The translations under genes were made by a program, and so were the position numbers. From assembly GCF_900100695.1 (NCBI RefSeq), contig NZ_FNCF01000005.1, forward strand, positions 62,001 to 126,000: 64,000 nucleotides of DNA, in the 5' to 3' direction. Below the pieces are notes generated by a model. It made no database searches. It worked only from the letters and a program-made list of their open reading frames with translations, and was not told the origin of the DNA. Numbering within the stretch: position 1 is the first letter of the stretch; each line of letters begins with the position of its first letter. This document shows positions 43,523 to 52,892 of the stretch, piece after piece. The DNA comes from Klenkia brasiliensis. GTDB lineage: Bacteria > Actinomycetota > Actinomycetes > Mycobacteriales > Geodermatophilaceae.

Positions 43523-44179
43523 ATGAGCAGCGACCCGTTCGTCGTCCGGCCCGACGACCACGTCTACGGCGACCCCGCCGCGGGGGTGACCGTGCTGGAG
43601 TACGGCGACTTCGAGTGCCCGTACTGCGCCGCCGCCGCCCCGGTGCTCAAGGCGCTGGTCGACGGGTCCGGCGGCGGGGTCCGGCTGGTGTTCCGGCACT
43701 GGCCGCTGCACGAGGTGCACCCGTACGCGCTGACCGCCGCCCTGGCCGCCGAGGCCGCGGCCGAGCAGGGCCGGTTCTGGGAGATGCACGACCTGCTGTT
43801 CGGCCACCAGGACCGGCTCGCCGACGCCGACCTGGTGGGCTACGCCGAGCAGCTGGGCCTGGACCCCGCCCGGGTGGTGGGGGAGGCGGCGCAGCCCTAC
43901 GGCGACAAGGTCGAGGCCGACTTCGCCACCGGGGTGGCCCTGGAGGTGCCGGGCACCCCGACGGTCTTCGTGGAGCGCCAGCTGTTCAGCGGCCGGCCCG
44001 ACCTGGCCGCGCTGCGCCGCGCGATCGGCGCGGCGGCGACCCCGTCAGGCGCGGACGCCGGGCTGGAGCCAGGGGCGCGGGGGCAGCGCCGGGGGTTCCT
44101 CGGACGCCGGCGAGCACAGCGGGAAACGCTCGCCGAGGGTGCGCAGCAGCAGGGTGCCGAGGACCGCTGCGGTCAGTGA
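43523..44179 (+). CDS. DsbA family thioredoxin-fold protein
   Basis: 218 residues from ATG 43523. The active site CPYC lies at Cys32-Cys35 after LEYGDFE, and the cis-Pro in VPGTPTVFV follows. No signal peptide is visible, so it is probably cytoplasmic, unlike classical DsbA. The last 45 residues (Arg/Gln/Gly-rich) lie beyond the fold and overlap the nhaA 3' end on the other strand by 135 bases, so that tail looks like antisense read-through. Could act as a disulfide oxidoreductase or isomerase. Confidence 0.8.
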   Translation: MSSDPFVVRPDDHVYGDPAAGVTVLEYGDFECPYCAAAAPVLKALVDGSGGGVRLVFRHWPLHEVHPYALTAALAAEAAAEQGRFWEMHDLLFGHQDRLADADLVGYAEQLGLDPARVVGEAAQPYGDKVEADFATGVALEVPGTPTVFVERQLFSGRPDLAALRRAIGAAATPSGADAGLEPGARGQRRGFLGRRRAQRETLAEGAQQQGAEDRCGQ

Positions 44180-45424
44180 CCCCAGCAGGATCCCGATCTT
44201 GGCCTGCTCGCGCAGCAGCTCGTCGTCGAAGGCCAGGTCGGTGATGAACAGCGAGATGGTGAAGCCGATCCCCGCCAGGGTGGCGCCGGCCATGAGGTGC
44301 GACCAGCGGACCCCGCCGGGCAGCACGCCCCACCCGGTGCGCAGGGCGACGAACGCACCGAGCGTGATGCCGACGGCGTTGCCGACCACGAGCGCCACCG
44401 CCACCCCGAGCGTGACGGTGGACGTCGCCGCGGCCCGCAGGGTCTCCCCGTCCAGCACGACCCCGGCGTTGGCCAGCCCGAACACCGGCACCACCAGGTA
44501 GGCCGTGTACCGGTGCAGCGACTCCTGCAGCCGGGCGTTGGCCGGGACGGTGGAGGCGACGGCCAGCTTGGTGGTGCGGGCCTTGGCGGCGTCGGGGTCC
44601 TCGCGCAGGGCCCGGCCGAAGGCCGCCGTCCGGTCGATCTCGCGGCGGCTGGGTGGTCGGGCGGGCAGCAGCAGGCCGACCAGGACGCCGGCCAGCGTGG
44701 CGTGCACGCCCGACTCGTGGACGGCGAGCCACAGCGCGATGCCGGTGAGCACGTAGGGGGTCAGCGTCCACACGCCCAGCCAGCGCAGCAGCAGCAGGAC
44801 CAGCACCAGCACCCCGGCGACGGCCAGCGCCGGCAGCACGATCTCGTCGGAGTAGAACAGCGCCATCACGGTGATCGCGCCGATGTCGTCGACGATGGCC
44901 AGCGTCAGCAGGAACAGCCGCAGCCGGTCGGGGCAGCGCGGGCCGAACAGCGCCAGGACGCCGAGCACGAAGGCGGTGTCGGTGCTCATCACGATGCCCC
45001 AGCCCGACGCCGCCTCGCCGGAGGGGTTGAACGCCAGGTAGACCAGGGCCGGGACCGCCAGGCCGCCCAGCGCGCCGAGGGCGGGGGCGGCCACGGTGCG
45101 CCGGTCGCGCAGCTCGCCGGTGGCCACCTCGCGGGTGATCTCCAGGCCGACGACGAGGAAGAACAGCGCCATCGCGCCGTCGTTGACCCAGTGCCGCAGG
45201 TCCATCGACAGGACGGCGTCGCCGACGCCCAGGCTCGCCGTGGTCGACCAGAAGGACTCGTAGCCGCCCGCCCACGGCGAGTTCGCCCAGGCCAGTGCCA
45301 GCAGGGTGCCGACCAGCAGGAGGGCGGAGCCGCCGGCCTCGGTGCCCATGTAGAGCCTCGAGGACGGCGACAGGGTCGGGACCGAGACGCGCAGCGCCGG
45401 GCCGGGGCGGGGTGCCTGGGTCAC
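44045..45424 (-). CDS. nhaA: Na+/H+ antiporter NhaA
   Basis: 459 residues, GTG start. About twelve membrane helices with the NhaA hallmarks: the two Asp of the ion site in LTLAIVDDIGAI, and the conserved VFGLANAGV. It exports sodium in exchange for protons and helps pH and salt homeostasis. The C-terminal 30 residues after the last helix are antisense to the DsbA-like gene. No NhaR-type regulator is nearby. Confidence 0.92.
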   Translation of the reverse strand: MTQAPRPGPALRVSVPTLSPSSRLYMGTEAGGSALLLVGTLLALAWANSPWAGGYESFWSTTASLGVGDAVLSMDLRHWVNDGAMALFFLVVGLEITREVATGELRDRRTVAAPALGALGGLAVPALVYLAFNPSGEAASGWGIVMSTDTAFVLGVLALFGPRCPDRLRLFLLTLAIVDDIGAITVMALFYSDEIVLPALAVAGVLVLVLLLLRWLGVWTLTPYVLTGIALWLAVHESGVHATLAGVLVGLLLPARPPSRREIDRTAAFGRALREDPDAAKARTTKLAVASTVPANARLQESLHRYTAYLVVPVFGLANAGVVLDGETLRAAATSTVTLGVAVALVVGNAVGITLGAFVALRTGWGVLPGGVRWSHLMAGATLAGIGFTISLFITDLAFDDELLREQAKIGILLGSLTAAVLGTLLLRTLGERFPLCSPASEEPPALPPRPWLQPGVRA

Positions 45425-45443
45425 GCGCCGACCAACCGTCCGC

Positions 45444-45950
45444 TCAGAGGACGTGTTCCCCGTACATCTCGCCCAGCGGGTCGGCGATGAGCTCGATGCG
45501 TGCGCCGTCGGGGTCGCGGAAGTAGACCGAGACCCCCGAGTGCACGACGTGCTCGACGCCGGCCTCGGTCAGCCTCTCCACCAGCGCCTCCCAGCGGGCC
45601 GGCTCCACGCTGATCGCGACGTGGTGCAGCCCGCCGAGCACCTCGGCGTAGGGGCCGACGTCCAGCCCCGGGAAGTCGAAGAAGGCCAGCAGGTTCTGGT
45701 GGCCGATGTCGAAGAAGAAGTGCGTGCTGCCGGGGTAGTCGCGGTTGTCGATCAGCTCGGTCAGCGGGAAGCCGAGCACGCCCTGGTAGAAGGCGATGGT
45801 GGCCTCGACGTCGCTGCTGATCAGCGCGGTGTGGTGCAGCCCGCGGGCGGTGGACGCCGGCCGGTCGGCCGCGGGTCGCAGGTAGGTCTCCCGCAGCCGC
45901 GCGCGGGTCGACTCGATGGTGTCCAGGTCGATGGTCATACGTTCAACCAT
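45444..45950 (-). CDS. VOC family (glyoxalase/dioxygenase-like) protein
   Basis: 168 residues. Two beta-alpha-beta units are visible. Likely metal ligands come from GLHHTALISSD, from the second GLHHVAISVE, and from the Glu in GARIELIAD. The fold covers glyoxalases, extradiol dioxygenases and resistance proteins. Position next to the IclR gene and the aromatic island suggests, but does not prove, a catabolic role. A second ATG at 45938 is an equally possible start. Confidence 0.8.
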   Translation of the reverse strand: MVERMTIDLDTIESTRARLRETYLRPAADRPASTARGLHHTALISSDVEATIAFYQGVLGFPLTELIDNRDYPGSTHFFFDIGHQNLLAFFDFPGLDVGPYAEVLGGLHHVAISVEPARWEALVERLTEAGVEHVVHSGVSVYFRDPDGARIELIADPLGEMYGEHVL

Positions 45951-45980
45951 CTCACCGCCCGGCGCGGCCGTCCAGCCCGG

Positions 45981-46781
45981 TCACCCCCGGTGGCGCAGGT
46001 CCTCGGTGATGTCCGCGGCGGCCTGCAGGAGGGCCGGCCGCAGCCGGCTGCGCAGCTCGGCGGGGGAGACCCGGGTGGTGTGCGAGGAGACGGTGACCGC
46101 CGCGACGACCGAGCCGTCGGCACCGTGCACCGGGGCGGCCACGCACTGCACCCCGGCCTCCAGCTCCTGCTCCAGCACGCAGACGCCGGACTCCCGCACC
46201 TGGTCGACCACCGCGCGCAGCGCCGCCGGGGTGGTCACCGTCTGCGGGGTGATCGGGGCGAGGTCGGCGGCGGCCAGCACGGCGTCGAGCTCGGCGGGGG
46301 GCAGGGCCGCCAGCAGCACCCGGCCCATGGAGGAGGCGAACGCCGGGATCCGGGTGCCGACCTCCACGTTCATGCTCATGATGCGGCGGTAGGGCACGCG
46401 CACCGTGTAGAGCACGTCGGTGCCCTCGAGCACCCCCGCGGACGCGGTCTCCTCGACCTCGGCGGCGAGGCGGGCCAGCCGGTCCCGGACGACGTCCCAC
46501 ACCGTGGTGGTCGCCAGGTAGGCCTGCCCGAGCTCGAGCACCCGGGGGCGCAGGACCCACGTCTGCCCGTCGGTGCTGACGTAGTCCTGCGCCTGCAGGG
46601 TGTGCAGCAGCCGGCGCGCGGTCGCCGGGGCCAGGCCCACGGCCCGGGCGACCTCGGCCAGCGTGCGGCGGGGGTGGTCGCGGTCGAAGGCCCGGATGAC
46701 GGCCAGCCCGCGGTCCAGGGCCCGGACGTACTCGGTGGGCTCGCTGGTCTGCGCGTCGACGAGCCGGGGTGCGGCGGTCAT
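45981..46781 (-). CDS. IclR family transcriptional regulator
   Basis: 266 residues, ATG preceded by GGGAG. An N-terminal winged helix-turn-helix (RTLAEVARAVGLAPATARRL) is followed by the IclR effector domain (VLLAALPPAEL, and the late CVAAPVHGADG). Such regulators often respond to aromatic pathway intermediates, like PcaR or PobR. A TTCG-N5-CGAA dyad lies 21 bases upstream of its start, and the same motif recurs twice between the catabolic and importer operons 8 kb away, so it probably controls them and itself. Confidence 0.9.
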   Translation of the reverse strand: MTAAPRLVDAQTSEPTEYVRALDRGLAVIRAFDRDHPRRTLAEVARAVGLAPATARRLLHTLQAQDYVSTDGQTWVLRPRVLELGQAYLATTTVWDVVRDRLARLAAEVEETASAGVLEGTDVLYTVRVPYRRIMSMNVEVGTRIPAFASSMGRVLLAALPPAELDAVLAAADLAPITPQTVTTPAALRAVVDQVRESGVCVLEQELEAGVQCVAAPVHGADGSVVAAVTVSSHTTRVSPAELRSRLRPALLQAAADITEDLRHRG

Positions 46782-46801
46782 CGGGCTCCCTCGGTGGGCG
46801 G

Positions 46802-46816
46802 CTTCGGCAGGCGAAC
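46802..46816. promoter_or_regulatory. Putative IclR auto-operator
   Basis: Minus-strand reading GTTCGCCTGCCGAAG, nearly the same as the element at 38643-38657. It touches a TACCGT -10 candidate (46820 to 46815), so binding would block the IclR promoter. Confidence 0.6.
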
Positions 46817-46827
46817 GGTACGGCACG

Positions 46828-46851
46828 CCGGGGCCGCTGACGAGGCCCCGG
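46828..46851 (-). terminator. Terminator after the transsulfuration genes
   Basis: CCGGGGCC (46828-46835) pairs with GGCCCCGG (46844-46851) around an 8-base loop, six bases beyond the cystathionine gamma-synthase stop. No T run. Confidence 0.55.
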
Positions 46852-46856
46852 CGCGC

Positions 46857-47996
46857 TCAGCCAGCCAGCATCCGGTCCAGGTCGGCCAGCAGGTCCTCGA
46901 CGTCCTCGATCCCGACGGACAGCCGCACCAGGTCGGCGGGCACCTCCAGCGCGCTGCCGGCCACCGAGGCGTGCGTCATCCGGTGCGGGTGCTCGACGAG
47001 GGACTCCACGCCGCCGAGGGACTCGGCGAGGGTGAACACCTGCGCCCGCTCGCACACGGCCAGCGCCGCCTCCTCGCCGGCCCGCAGCCGGAAGGACAGC
47101 ATGCCGCCGGGGCCCGACATCTGCCGGGCCGCCACCTCGTGGCCGGGGTGGGTGGGCAGGCCCGGGTAGAGCACCGTCGACACGGCGGGGTGCTCGACCA
47201 GGAACTCCGCGACCTTCGTCGCGTTGGCCTGGTGCCGGTCCATCCGCACGCCCAGGGTCTTGATGCCGCGCAGCACCAGCCAGGCGTCGAACGGCCCGGC
47301 GACGGCCCCCATCGCGTTCTGGTGGAACGCCAGCCGCTCACCCAGCTCGGCGGTGCCGGCGACCAGCGCACCGCCGACGACGTCGGAGTGCCCGCCCAGG
47401 TACTTGGTCGTGGAGTGCACCACGACGTCGGCGCCCAGGGTCAGCGGCTGCTGCAGGTAGGGCGAGGCGAAGGTGTTGTCCACCGCGAGCAGTGCACCGT
47501 GCTCGTGCGCCAGCTGCGCCAGCGCGGCGATGTCGGCGATGCCCAGCAGCGGGTTGGTGGGCGTCTCGCACCAGACGAGCTTGGTGGTGGGCCGGAAGGC
47601 CGCGCGCACGGCGTCGAGGTCGGACAGGTCGACCGGGGTGTGCTCGACCCCCCACCGCTGCAGCACCTTGCTGATCAGCCGGAACGTGCCCCCGTAGGCG
47701 TCGATCGGGATGACCAGGTGGTCACCCGGGTCGAGCACCGTGCGCAGCAGCGCGTCCTCGGCGGCCAGCCCCGAGGCGAACGCCAGCCCGGCGGCGCCCT
47801 GCTCCAGCGAGGCCAGCGCCTCCTGCAGCGCGGTGCGGGTCGGGTTGGCGCTGCGGCTGTACTCGTAGCCGTTGCGCAGCCCGCCGACGCCGTCCTGCTT
47901 GTAGGTGCTGGTCAGGTGCAGCGGGACGGCGACGGCTCCGGTCGTCGGGTCGGGCTCCTGGCCGTCGTGGATCGCCCGGGTGTTGAAGCCGCTCAC
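46857..47996 (-). CDS. Cystathionine gamma-synthase/lyase (PLP, Cys/Met metabolism)
   Basis: 379 residues from a GTG overlapping the cbs stop. The PLP lysine is in [16 protein letters not shown], and cofactor contacts appear in [13 protein letters not shown] and [14 protein letters not shown]. The family includes MetB and gamma-lyase and cannot be separated on motifs alone. Coupled to cystathionine beta-synthase, it most likely works in transsulfuration between methionine and cysteine. Confidence 0.92.
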   Translation of the reverse strand: MSGFNTRAIHDGQEPDPTTGAVAVPLHLTSTYKQDGVGGLRNGYEYSRSANPTRTALQEALASLEQGAAGLAFASGLAAEDALLRTVLDPGDHLVIPIDAYGGTFRLISKVLQRWGVEHTPVDLSDLDAVRAAFRPTTKLVWCETPTNPLLGIADIAALAQLAHEHGALLAVDNTFASPYLQQPLTLGADVVVHSTTKYLGGHSDVVGGALVAGTAELGERLAFHQNAMGAVAGPFDAWLVLRGIKTLGVRMDRHQANATKVAEFLVEHPAVSTVLYPGLPTHPGHEVAARQMSGPGGMLSFRLRAGEEAALAVCERAQVFTLAESLGGVESLVEHPHRMTHASVAGSALEVPADLVRLSVGIEDVEDLLADLDRMLAG

Positions 47997-49405
47997 GCCT
48001 GCACCCCCGCCGTGCTGCCTGCGGGGATGCCGGCGAGGTGGCCGAGGACGTCCTGCCGCGTCACGACGCCGGCCGGCTTGCCGTCCTCGTGCACCAGCAG
48101 CGCGTCGGCGTCGCCGAGCGCGGCGACCGCGGCCGACACCGCCTCGCCGGAGCCGATGATCGGCAGGGGTGCGCTCATGTGCTTCTCCAGGGTGTCCGAC
48201 AGCGACGCGGCGCCGGAGAACAGCTTGTCCAGCAGGGTCTTCTCCGCGACCGACCCGACCACCTCGCCGGCGGTCACCGGCGGCTCGGCGCGCACGACCG
48301 GCATCTGGCTGACGCCGTACTCGCGCAGGATGTCGATCGCCTCGCGCACGGTCTCGGTGGGGTGGGTGTGCACCAGCGCGGGCAGCCCGTCGGAGCCGGA
48401 CTTGCCGCGCAGCAGCTCGCCCACCGTCTCGCCGTCGGCGGCCTCGACGAAGCCGTAGTCGGCCATCCACTCGTCGTCGAAGATCTTCTTCAGGTAGCCG
48501 CGGCCGCTGTCGGGCAGCAGCACCACCAGGACGTCGTCCTTGGTCAGCCGCTCGGCGACCCGCAGCGCCGCGACGACCGCCATCCCGCAGGAGCCGCCGA
48601 CCAGCAGGCCCTCCTCGCGGGCCAGCCGGCGGGTCATCGCGAAGGAGTCGCCGTCGCTGACCGCGACGATCTCGTCGGCCACCGTCTGGTCGTAGGTGGT
48701 GGGCCAGAAGTCCTCGCCGACGCCCTCGACCAGGTAGGGCCGCCCGGTGCCGCCGGAGTACACCGAGCCCTCGGGGTCGGCCCCGATGACCTGCACCGTC
48801 CCGCCCGAGGCCTCCTTGAGGTAGCGCCCGACGCCGGAGATCGTGCCGCCGGTGCCCGCCCCGGTGACGAAGTGGGTGACCCGGCCGTCGGTCTGCGCCC
48901 AGATCTCGGGGCCGGTGGTCTCGTAGTGCGACTGCGGGTTGGCCGGGTTGGAGTACTGGTCGGGCTTCCAGCCGCCGGGGGTCTCGCGGGCCAGCCGGTC
49001 GGACACCGAGTAGTACGAGCGGGGGTCGGCCGGGTCGACCGCGGTCGGGCAGACCACGACCTCGGCGCCGTAGGCCCGCAGCACGTTGATCTTGTCCGCG
49101 CTGACCTTGTCCGGGCAGATGAAGATGCACTGGTAGCCGCGCTGCTGGGCGACGATGGCCAGGCCGACGCCGGTGTTGCCGCTGGTGGGCTCCACGATCG
49201 TGCCGCCCGGCTGCAGCGCGCCCGACTTCTCGGCCGCGTCGACCATCCGGACGGCGATCCGGTCCTTCACCGAGCCGCCGGGGTTGACGTACTCGACCTT
49301 GGCCAGCACCAGCGGGGCGTCGGGCCCGAGGTGGGCGGTGACCTTGTTCAGCCGGACCAGCGGGGTGTTCCCGATCAGGTCGACGACGGACTCGGCGTAC
49401 TGCAC
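47993..49405 (-). CDS. cbs: Cystathionine beta-synthase
   Basis: 470 residues, GTG with GGAGG upstream. The catalytic PLP domain has the lysine in [11 protein letters not shown] and the phosphate loop [12 protein letters not shown]. Two C-terminal CBS motifs (about 340-460; [18 protein letters not shown] and [15 protein letters not shown]) form a regulatory Bateman module, possibly responding to S-adenosylmethionine or another adenosyl ligand. It condenses serine and homocysteine to cystathionine. The stop overlaps the next start (GTGA). Confidence 0.94.
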   Translation of the reverse strand: MQYAESVVDLIGNTPLVRLNKVTAHLGPDAPLVLAKVEYVNPGGSVKDRIAVRMVDAAEKSGALQPGGTIVEPTSGNTGVGLAIVAQQRGYQCIFICPDKVSADKINVLRAYGAEVVVCPTAVDPADPRSYYSVSDRLARETPGGWKPDQYSNPANPQSHYETTGPEIWAQTDGRVTHFVTGAGTGGTISGVGRYLKEASGGTVQVIGADPEGSVYSGGTGRPYLVEGVGEDFWPTTYDQTVADEIVAVSDGDSFAMTRRLAREEGLLVGGSCGMAVVAALRVAERLTKDDVLVVLLPDSGRGYLKKIFDDEWMADYGFVEAADGETVGELLRGKSGSDGLPALVHTHPTETVREAIDILREYGVSQMPVVRAEPPVTAGEVVGSVAEKTLLDKLFSGAASLSDTLEKHMSAPLPIIGSGEAVSAAVAALGDADALLVHEDGKPAGVVTRQDVLGHLAGIPAGSTAGVQA

Positions 49406-49505
49406 GGGAGGTCCTCCAGCAGGGGCAGCGGGGCAACCGGGGTCCTCCGGTCACCTGCGACCTTCCCACGTGTCATCCGGTGCGGTCGCGGGCAGGTCAC
49501 CGGCC

Positions 49506-50297
49506 ATGCCACCAGCCACGGACCAGCCCACCGCCCAGCTGCCCGGGGGCGGCGCGATGCCGCTGCTCGGGTTCGGCACCTGGCAGATCACCGGCAGCGC
49601 CTGCACCGACGCCGTCCGGGCCGCCCTCGATGCCGGGTACCGGCACCTGGACACCGCGACGATGTACCGCAACGAGGCCGAGGTCGGCCGGGCGCTGGCG
49701 GAGTCCGGCGTCGCGCGCGAGGACGTCTTCGTGACCACCAAGCTGCCGCCGGACCGGGCGGACGCCGCCGGCCCCACCCTCGACGCGTCGCTGGCCGCCC
49801 TCGGCGTGGACGCCGTCGACCTGTGGCTGGTGCACTGGCCGCCCGGCGGCGCCGGGGTGGGCCTCTGGCGGGAGTTCGTCGCCGCGCGGGAGTCCGGGAA
49901 GGCCCGCGACGTCGGCGTCAGCAACTACTCCCTGGCCCAGCTCGACGAGCTCACCGAGGCCACCGGCGTCACGCCGGCGGTCAACCAGGTGCGCTGGGCG
50001 CCGGCGCTGTTCGACCCCGAGGTGCTCGAGGGCCACCGCGAGCGCGGCGTGGTGCTGGAGGGCTACAGCCCCTTCAAGAGCACCGACCTGGCCGACCCGG
50101 TGCTCGCCGAGGTCGCCGAGGCGCACGGGGTCACCCCCGCCCAGGTCGTGCTGCGCTGGCACCTGGACCACGGCGTCGTCGTCATCCCCAAGTCGGTCAC
50201 GCCGGAGCGGATCGCCGCCAACGCCGAGGTGCTGTCCTGGGCCCTCACCGACGACGAGCGCGCCCGGGTGGACGCGCTGGGCAGGATGGCGTCATGA
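49506..50297 (+). CDS. Aldo/keto reductase (AKR5-like)
   Basis: 263 residues. Motifs: [27 protein letters not shown] with the catalytic Asp and Tyr, TTKLPPD with Lys, WLVHWP with His, GVSNYS, and [10 protein letters not shown] for NADPH. This is the 2,5-diketo-gluconate reductase-like group. The gene is followed by a second, different aldo/keto reductase with overlapping ATGA. Substrate unknown. Confidence 0.92.
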   Translation: MPPATDQPTAQLPGGGAMPLLGFGTWQITGSACTDAVRAALDAGYRHLDTATMYRNEAEVGRALAESGVAREDVFVTTKLPPDRADAAGPTLDASLAALGVDAVDLWLVHWPPGGAGVGLWREFVAARESGKARDVGVSNYSLAQLDELTEATGVTPAVNQVRWAPALFDPEVLEGHRERGVVLEGYSPFKSTDLADPVLAEVAEAHGVTPAQVVLRWHLDHGVVVIPKSVTPERIAANAEVLSWALTDDERARVDALGRMAS

Positions 50298-51286
50298 CCG
50301 ACCGACGCATGCTGGGCGAGCTCGAGGTGTCGGCGCAGGGACTGGGCTGCATGGGGATGAGCCAGTCCTACGGCGCCGCCGACCGGGGGGAGTCCCTGGC
50401 GACCCTCGACCGGGCCCTGGAGCTGGGCACCACCTTCTGGGACACCTCCGACGTCTACGGCGACGGGCACAACGAGGAGCTGGTCGGGGAGTCGCTGCGC
50501 GGGCGCCGCGACGCCGTGCAGCTGGCCACCAAGTTCTCCATCTCCCGCGACGACGAGGGCCGGATGCAGATCGACGGCCGCCCGGAGAACGTGCGCGCCC
50601 GCTGCGAGGCCAGCCTGCGCCGGCTCGGCGTGGACACCATCGACCTCTACTACCAGCACCGCGTCGACGCGACCGTGCCGATCGAGGACACCGTCGGCGC
50701 CATGGCCGAGCTGGTGCAGGCCGGGAAGGTCCGGTACCTCGGTCTGTCGGAGGCCTCCGCCGAGTCGGTCCGGCGGGCCGCCGCGGTGCACCCGATCACC
50801 GCGCTGCAGAGCGAGTGGTCGCTGTGGACCCGCGACCTGGAGACCTCCGGCGTCGCGGCGGTGGCCCGCGAGCACGGCATCGGGCTGGTCCCGTTCTCGC
50901 CCCTGGGGCGCGGGTTCCTCACCGGCGCGATCACCAGCCCCGACGACTTCGCCGACGACGACTTCCGCAAGGACCACCCGCGGTTCACGGGGGAGGCGTT
51001 CGCGGCCAACCTGCGGCTGGTCGACGCCGTCCGGGCGATGGCCGAGGAGAAGGGCGCCACCGCCGGGCAGCTCGCGCTGGCCTGGGTCCTGGCGCAGGGC
51101 CGCGACGTCGTCCCCATCCCCGGCACCAAGCGGGTCGCCTACCTGGAGGAGAACGCCGCCGCCGGGGACGTCGAGCTCACCGCCGACGACCTGGCCCGGC
51201 TGGACGCGATCGCCCCGCCCGGGGTGGCCGAGGGCGGCCGGTACCCCAACGCCGGCTACTCCTACGGCGACAGCCCGTCCCGGTGA
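50294..51286 (+). CDS. Aldo/keto reductase (AKR13-like)
   Basis: 330 residues. [29 protein letters not shown] (catalytic Asp/Tyr), ATKF with Lys, DLYYQHRVD with His, and [13 protein letters not shown] for NADPH place it in the AKR13/YakC group. It shares only distant similarity with the gene before it, so the pair is not a recent duplication. The stop overlaps the XdhC-like start. Confidence 0.92.
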   Translation: MTDRRMLGELEVSAQGLGCMGMSQSYGAADRGESLATLDRALELGTTFWDTSDVYGDGHNEELVGESLRGRRDAVQLATKFSISRDDEGRMQIDGRPENVRARCEASLRRLGVDTIDLYYQHRVDATVPIEDTVGAMAELVQAGKVRYLGLSEASAESVRRAAAVHPITALQSEWSLWTRDLETSGVAAVAREHGIGLVPFSPLGRGFLTGAITSPDDFADDDFRKDHPRFTGEAFAANLRLVDAVRAMAEEKGATAGQLALAWVLAQGRDVVPIPGTKRVAYLEENAAAGDVELTADDLARLDAIAPPGVAEGGRYPNAGYSYGDSPSR

Positions 51287-51792
51287 GCGACCCGACCTGC
51301 GGGGTCGCCCACGGCCACACCCCCGGCGAGCCGGCCGGCGACCGGGTGCTGGTGGCCGTCTTCGCCTCACCGGTCGCGGCGGCCCTGCTGCGGTTCGGGG
51401 TCGAGTGCGGGTTCGCCCCCGTGCTGGTCGAGCCCACCGACCGCGACGTCGACGGCCTGCCCGACGGCACCGCCCGGCTGGCGGCGGTGCCGGCCGACCC
51501 GCACGCCGACGTCGTCGTCTGCGACCACCACCGGGACGAGCTCGGCGAGGTGCTGCGCGACGCCCTGGCCACCGACACCCGCTGGATCGGGCTGATGGGC
51601 AACCCCCGCCACGAGGGCCCGCACGTCGCGGCCCTCGCCGCGCTCGGGGTGCCGGCCGAGGAGGTCGCCCGGGTGCACCGGCCGATCGGGCTGGACATCG
51701 GCTCCCGCGCACCGGCGGAGATCGCCGTGTCCACGCTGGCCGGCCTGCTGGCCGACCGCAACGGCCGGTCGGGTGGCCAGCTGGCGCGCTGA
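51283..51792 (+). CDS. XdhC/CoxI C-terminal (Rossmann) domain protein
   Basis: 169 residues from a GTG overlapping the preceding stop. It fits the C-terminal NAD-binding-like domain of Xdh[23 protein letters not shown], and the diagnostic [21 protein letters not shown]. The N-terminal XdhC domain is missing. XdhC-type proteins insert or sulfurate molybdenum cofactor in xanthine/CO dehydrogenases. No molybdoenzyme gene lies in the window, so the role of this short form is uncertain. Confidence 0.85.
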   Translation: MSDPTCGVAHGHTPGEPAGDRVLVAVFASPVAAALLRFGVECGFAPVLVEPTDRDVDGLPDGTARLAAVPADPHADVVVCDHHRDELGEVLRDALATDTRWIGLMGNPRHEGPHVAALAALGVPAEEVARVHRPIGLDIGSRAPAEIAVSTLAGLLADRNGRSGGQLAR

Positions 51793-51875
51793 GCGGAACG
51801 CCGCGGGCCGTGCCACCGTTGACCACCCGGAGCGGGCCCGCAGGCAGGTCCGCAGGACGACGGAAGGTGAGCCCC

Positions 51876-52049
51876 GTGGCATCGCTGTTCGACAGGATCG
51901 CCAAGTTCGCGAAGAGCCCCCAGGGTCAGCGGGCGATCCAGCAGGCCACCCAGAAGGCCCAGCAGTTCGCCAAGGACCCCAAGAACCGGGCCAAGATCGA
52001 CCAGGTCCGCGCCAAGCTGCAGGGCGGTGGCGGGAAGGGCCTGCGCTGA
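51876..52049 (+). CDS. Small basic actinobacterial protein, 57 aa
   Basis: GTG 51876 with GGAAGG eight bases upstream. The product is a Lys/Gln-rich amphipathic helix (SPQGQRAIQQATQKAQQFAK) ending in a Gly-rich tail. Similar short proteins, sometimes loosely called antitoxin-like, are common in actinobacteria; no toxin partner is adjacent. The stop abuts the hisN stop on the other strand. Confidence 0.7.
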   Translation: MASLFDRIAKFAKSPQGQRAIQQATQKAQQFAKDPKNRAKIDQVRAKLQGGGGKGLR

Positions 52050-52850
52050 TCAGTCCCCGTGCTGGGCGCGCAGCGCGCCCAGCACGGCGGCGTGCAGGTG
52101 GCCGTTGCTGGCCACCGCGCTGCCGCCGGCCGGCCCGGGGGCGCCGTCCACGTCGGTGAACGTGCCCCCGGCCTCCCGCACGATGACGTCCAGGGCCGCG
52201 ATGTCCCACAGCGACACCTCGGGCTCGCACGCCACGTCGACGGCGCCCTCGGCCACCATCGTGTAGCTCCAGAAGTCCCCGTAGGCACGGGTGCGCCACA
52301 CCGACCGGGTCAGGTCGAGGAACCCGTCGAGCCGGTCGCGCTCCTCCCAGCCCGACAGCGACGAGTAGGACAGCGACGCGTCACCCAGGGCGGTGACCCC
52401 CGAGACATGGCAGCGGGTGGCCGACTCCAGCCGGCGGCCGGTGTAGGCGCCGACGCCGGCTGCGGCCCACCAGCGGCGGCCCAGCGCCGGGGCGCTCACC
52501 ATCCCGACCACCGGGGTGTCGCCGTCCAGCAGGGCGATCAGGGTGGCCCAGACCGGCACCCCCCGGACGAAGTTCTTGGTGCCGTCGATCGGGTCGACCA
52601 CCCACCGGCGGGACCCGTGCCCGGTGGTGCCGAACTCCTCGCCCTGCACCGCGTCGCGGGTGCGCACCCGGGCCAGGGAGGACCGCAGCTGCTGCTCCAC
52701 CGCCCGGTCGGCGTCGGTCACCGGCGTGAGGTCGGGCTTGGTGTCCACCACCAGGTCCTGGGCCCGGAACCGCTCCGTGCTGATCGCGTCGGCCTGGTCG
52801 GCCAGCACGTGGGCCAGCTGCATGTCCTCGGTCCACCCGCGCCCGGTCAC
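52050..52850 (-). CDS. hisN: Histidinol-phosphatase, inositol monophosphatase family
   Basis: 266 residues. The magnesium-site motifs are GEEFG, VVDPIDGTKNF and SLWDIAALDVIVREAGG. The N-terminal DLTPVTDADRAVE is typical of HisN, which removes phosphate from histidinol phosphate. IMPase relatives with other substrates cannot be fully excluded. In Streptomyces hisN lies near rsgA, aroA and sigR, as here. The GTG at 52850 has a TAGGTT six bases upstream; ATG 52823 is a possible shorter start. Confidence 0.88.
   Translation of the reverse strand: MTGRGWTEDMQLAHVLADQADAISTERFRAQDLVVDTKPDLTPVTDADRAVEQQLRSSLARVRTRDAVQGEEFGTTGHGSRRWVVDPIDGTKNFVRGVPVWATLIALLDGDTPVVGMVSAPALGRRWWAAAGVGAYTGRRLESATRCHVSGVTALGDASLSYSSLSGWEERDRLDGFLDLTRSVWRTRAYGDFWSYTMVAEGAVDVACEPEVSLWDIAALDVIVREAGGTFTDVDGAPGPAGGSAVASNGHLHAAVLGALRAQHGD
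52057..52087. terminator. Perfect 31-base palindrome at the hisN 3' end
   Basis: CCGTGCTGGGCGCGC (52057-52071) and its exact complement (52073-52087) flank one base. It lies inside the last hisN codons, next to the convergent small gene, and probably ends transcription from both sides. Confidence 0.55.
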
Positions 52851-52856
52851 TCCCGC

Positions 52857-52885
52857 AACCTAGCTGGCGGTGCGCGACCTAGCCT
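52857..52885. promoter_or_regulatory. Divergent leaderless promoter pair, hisN / DUF2087 gene
   Basis: Minus strand TAGGTT (52862 to 52857) is six bases from the hisN GTG. Plus strand TAGCCT (52880-52885) is seven bases from the GTG at 52893. The two starts are only 42 bases apart. Confidence 0.6.
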
Positions 52886-52892
52886 GGGCGCC

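Noticed and set aside
45453-48458. Plus-strand frame of about 1000 codons opposite VOC, IclR, cgs and cbs
   Set aside because: Composition is Gly/Arg/Gln/His-rich shadow coding; the minus-strand genes have full motifs.
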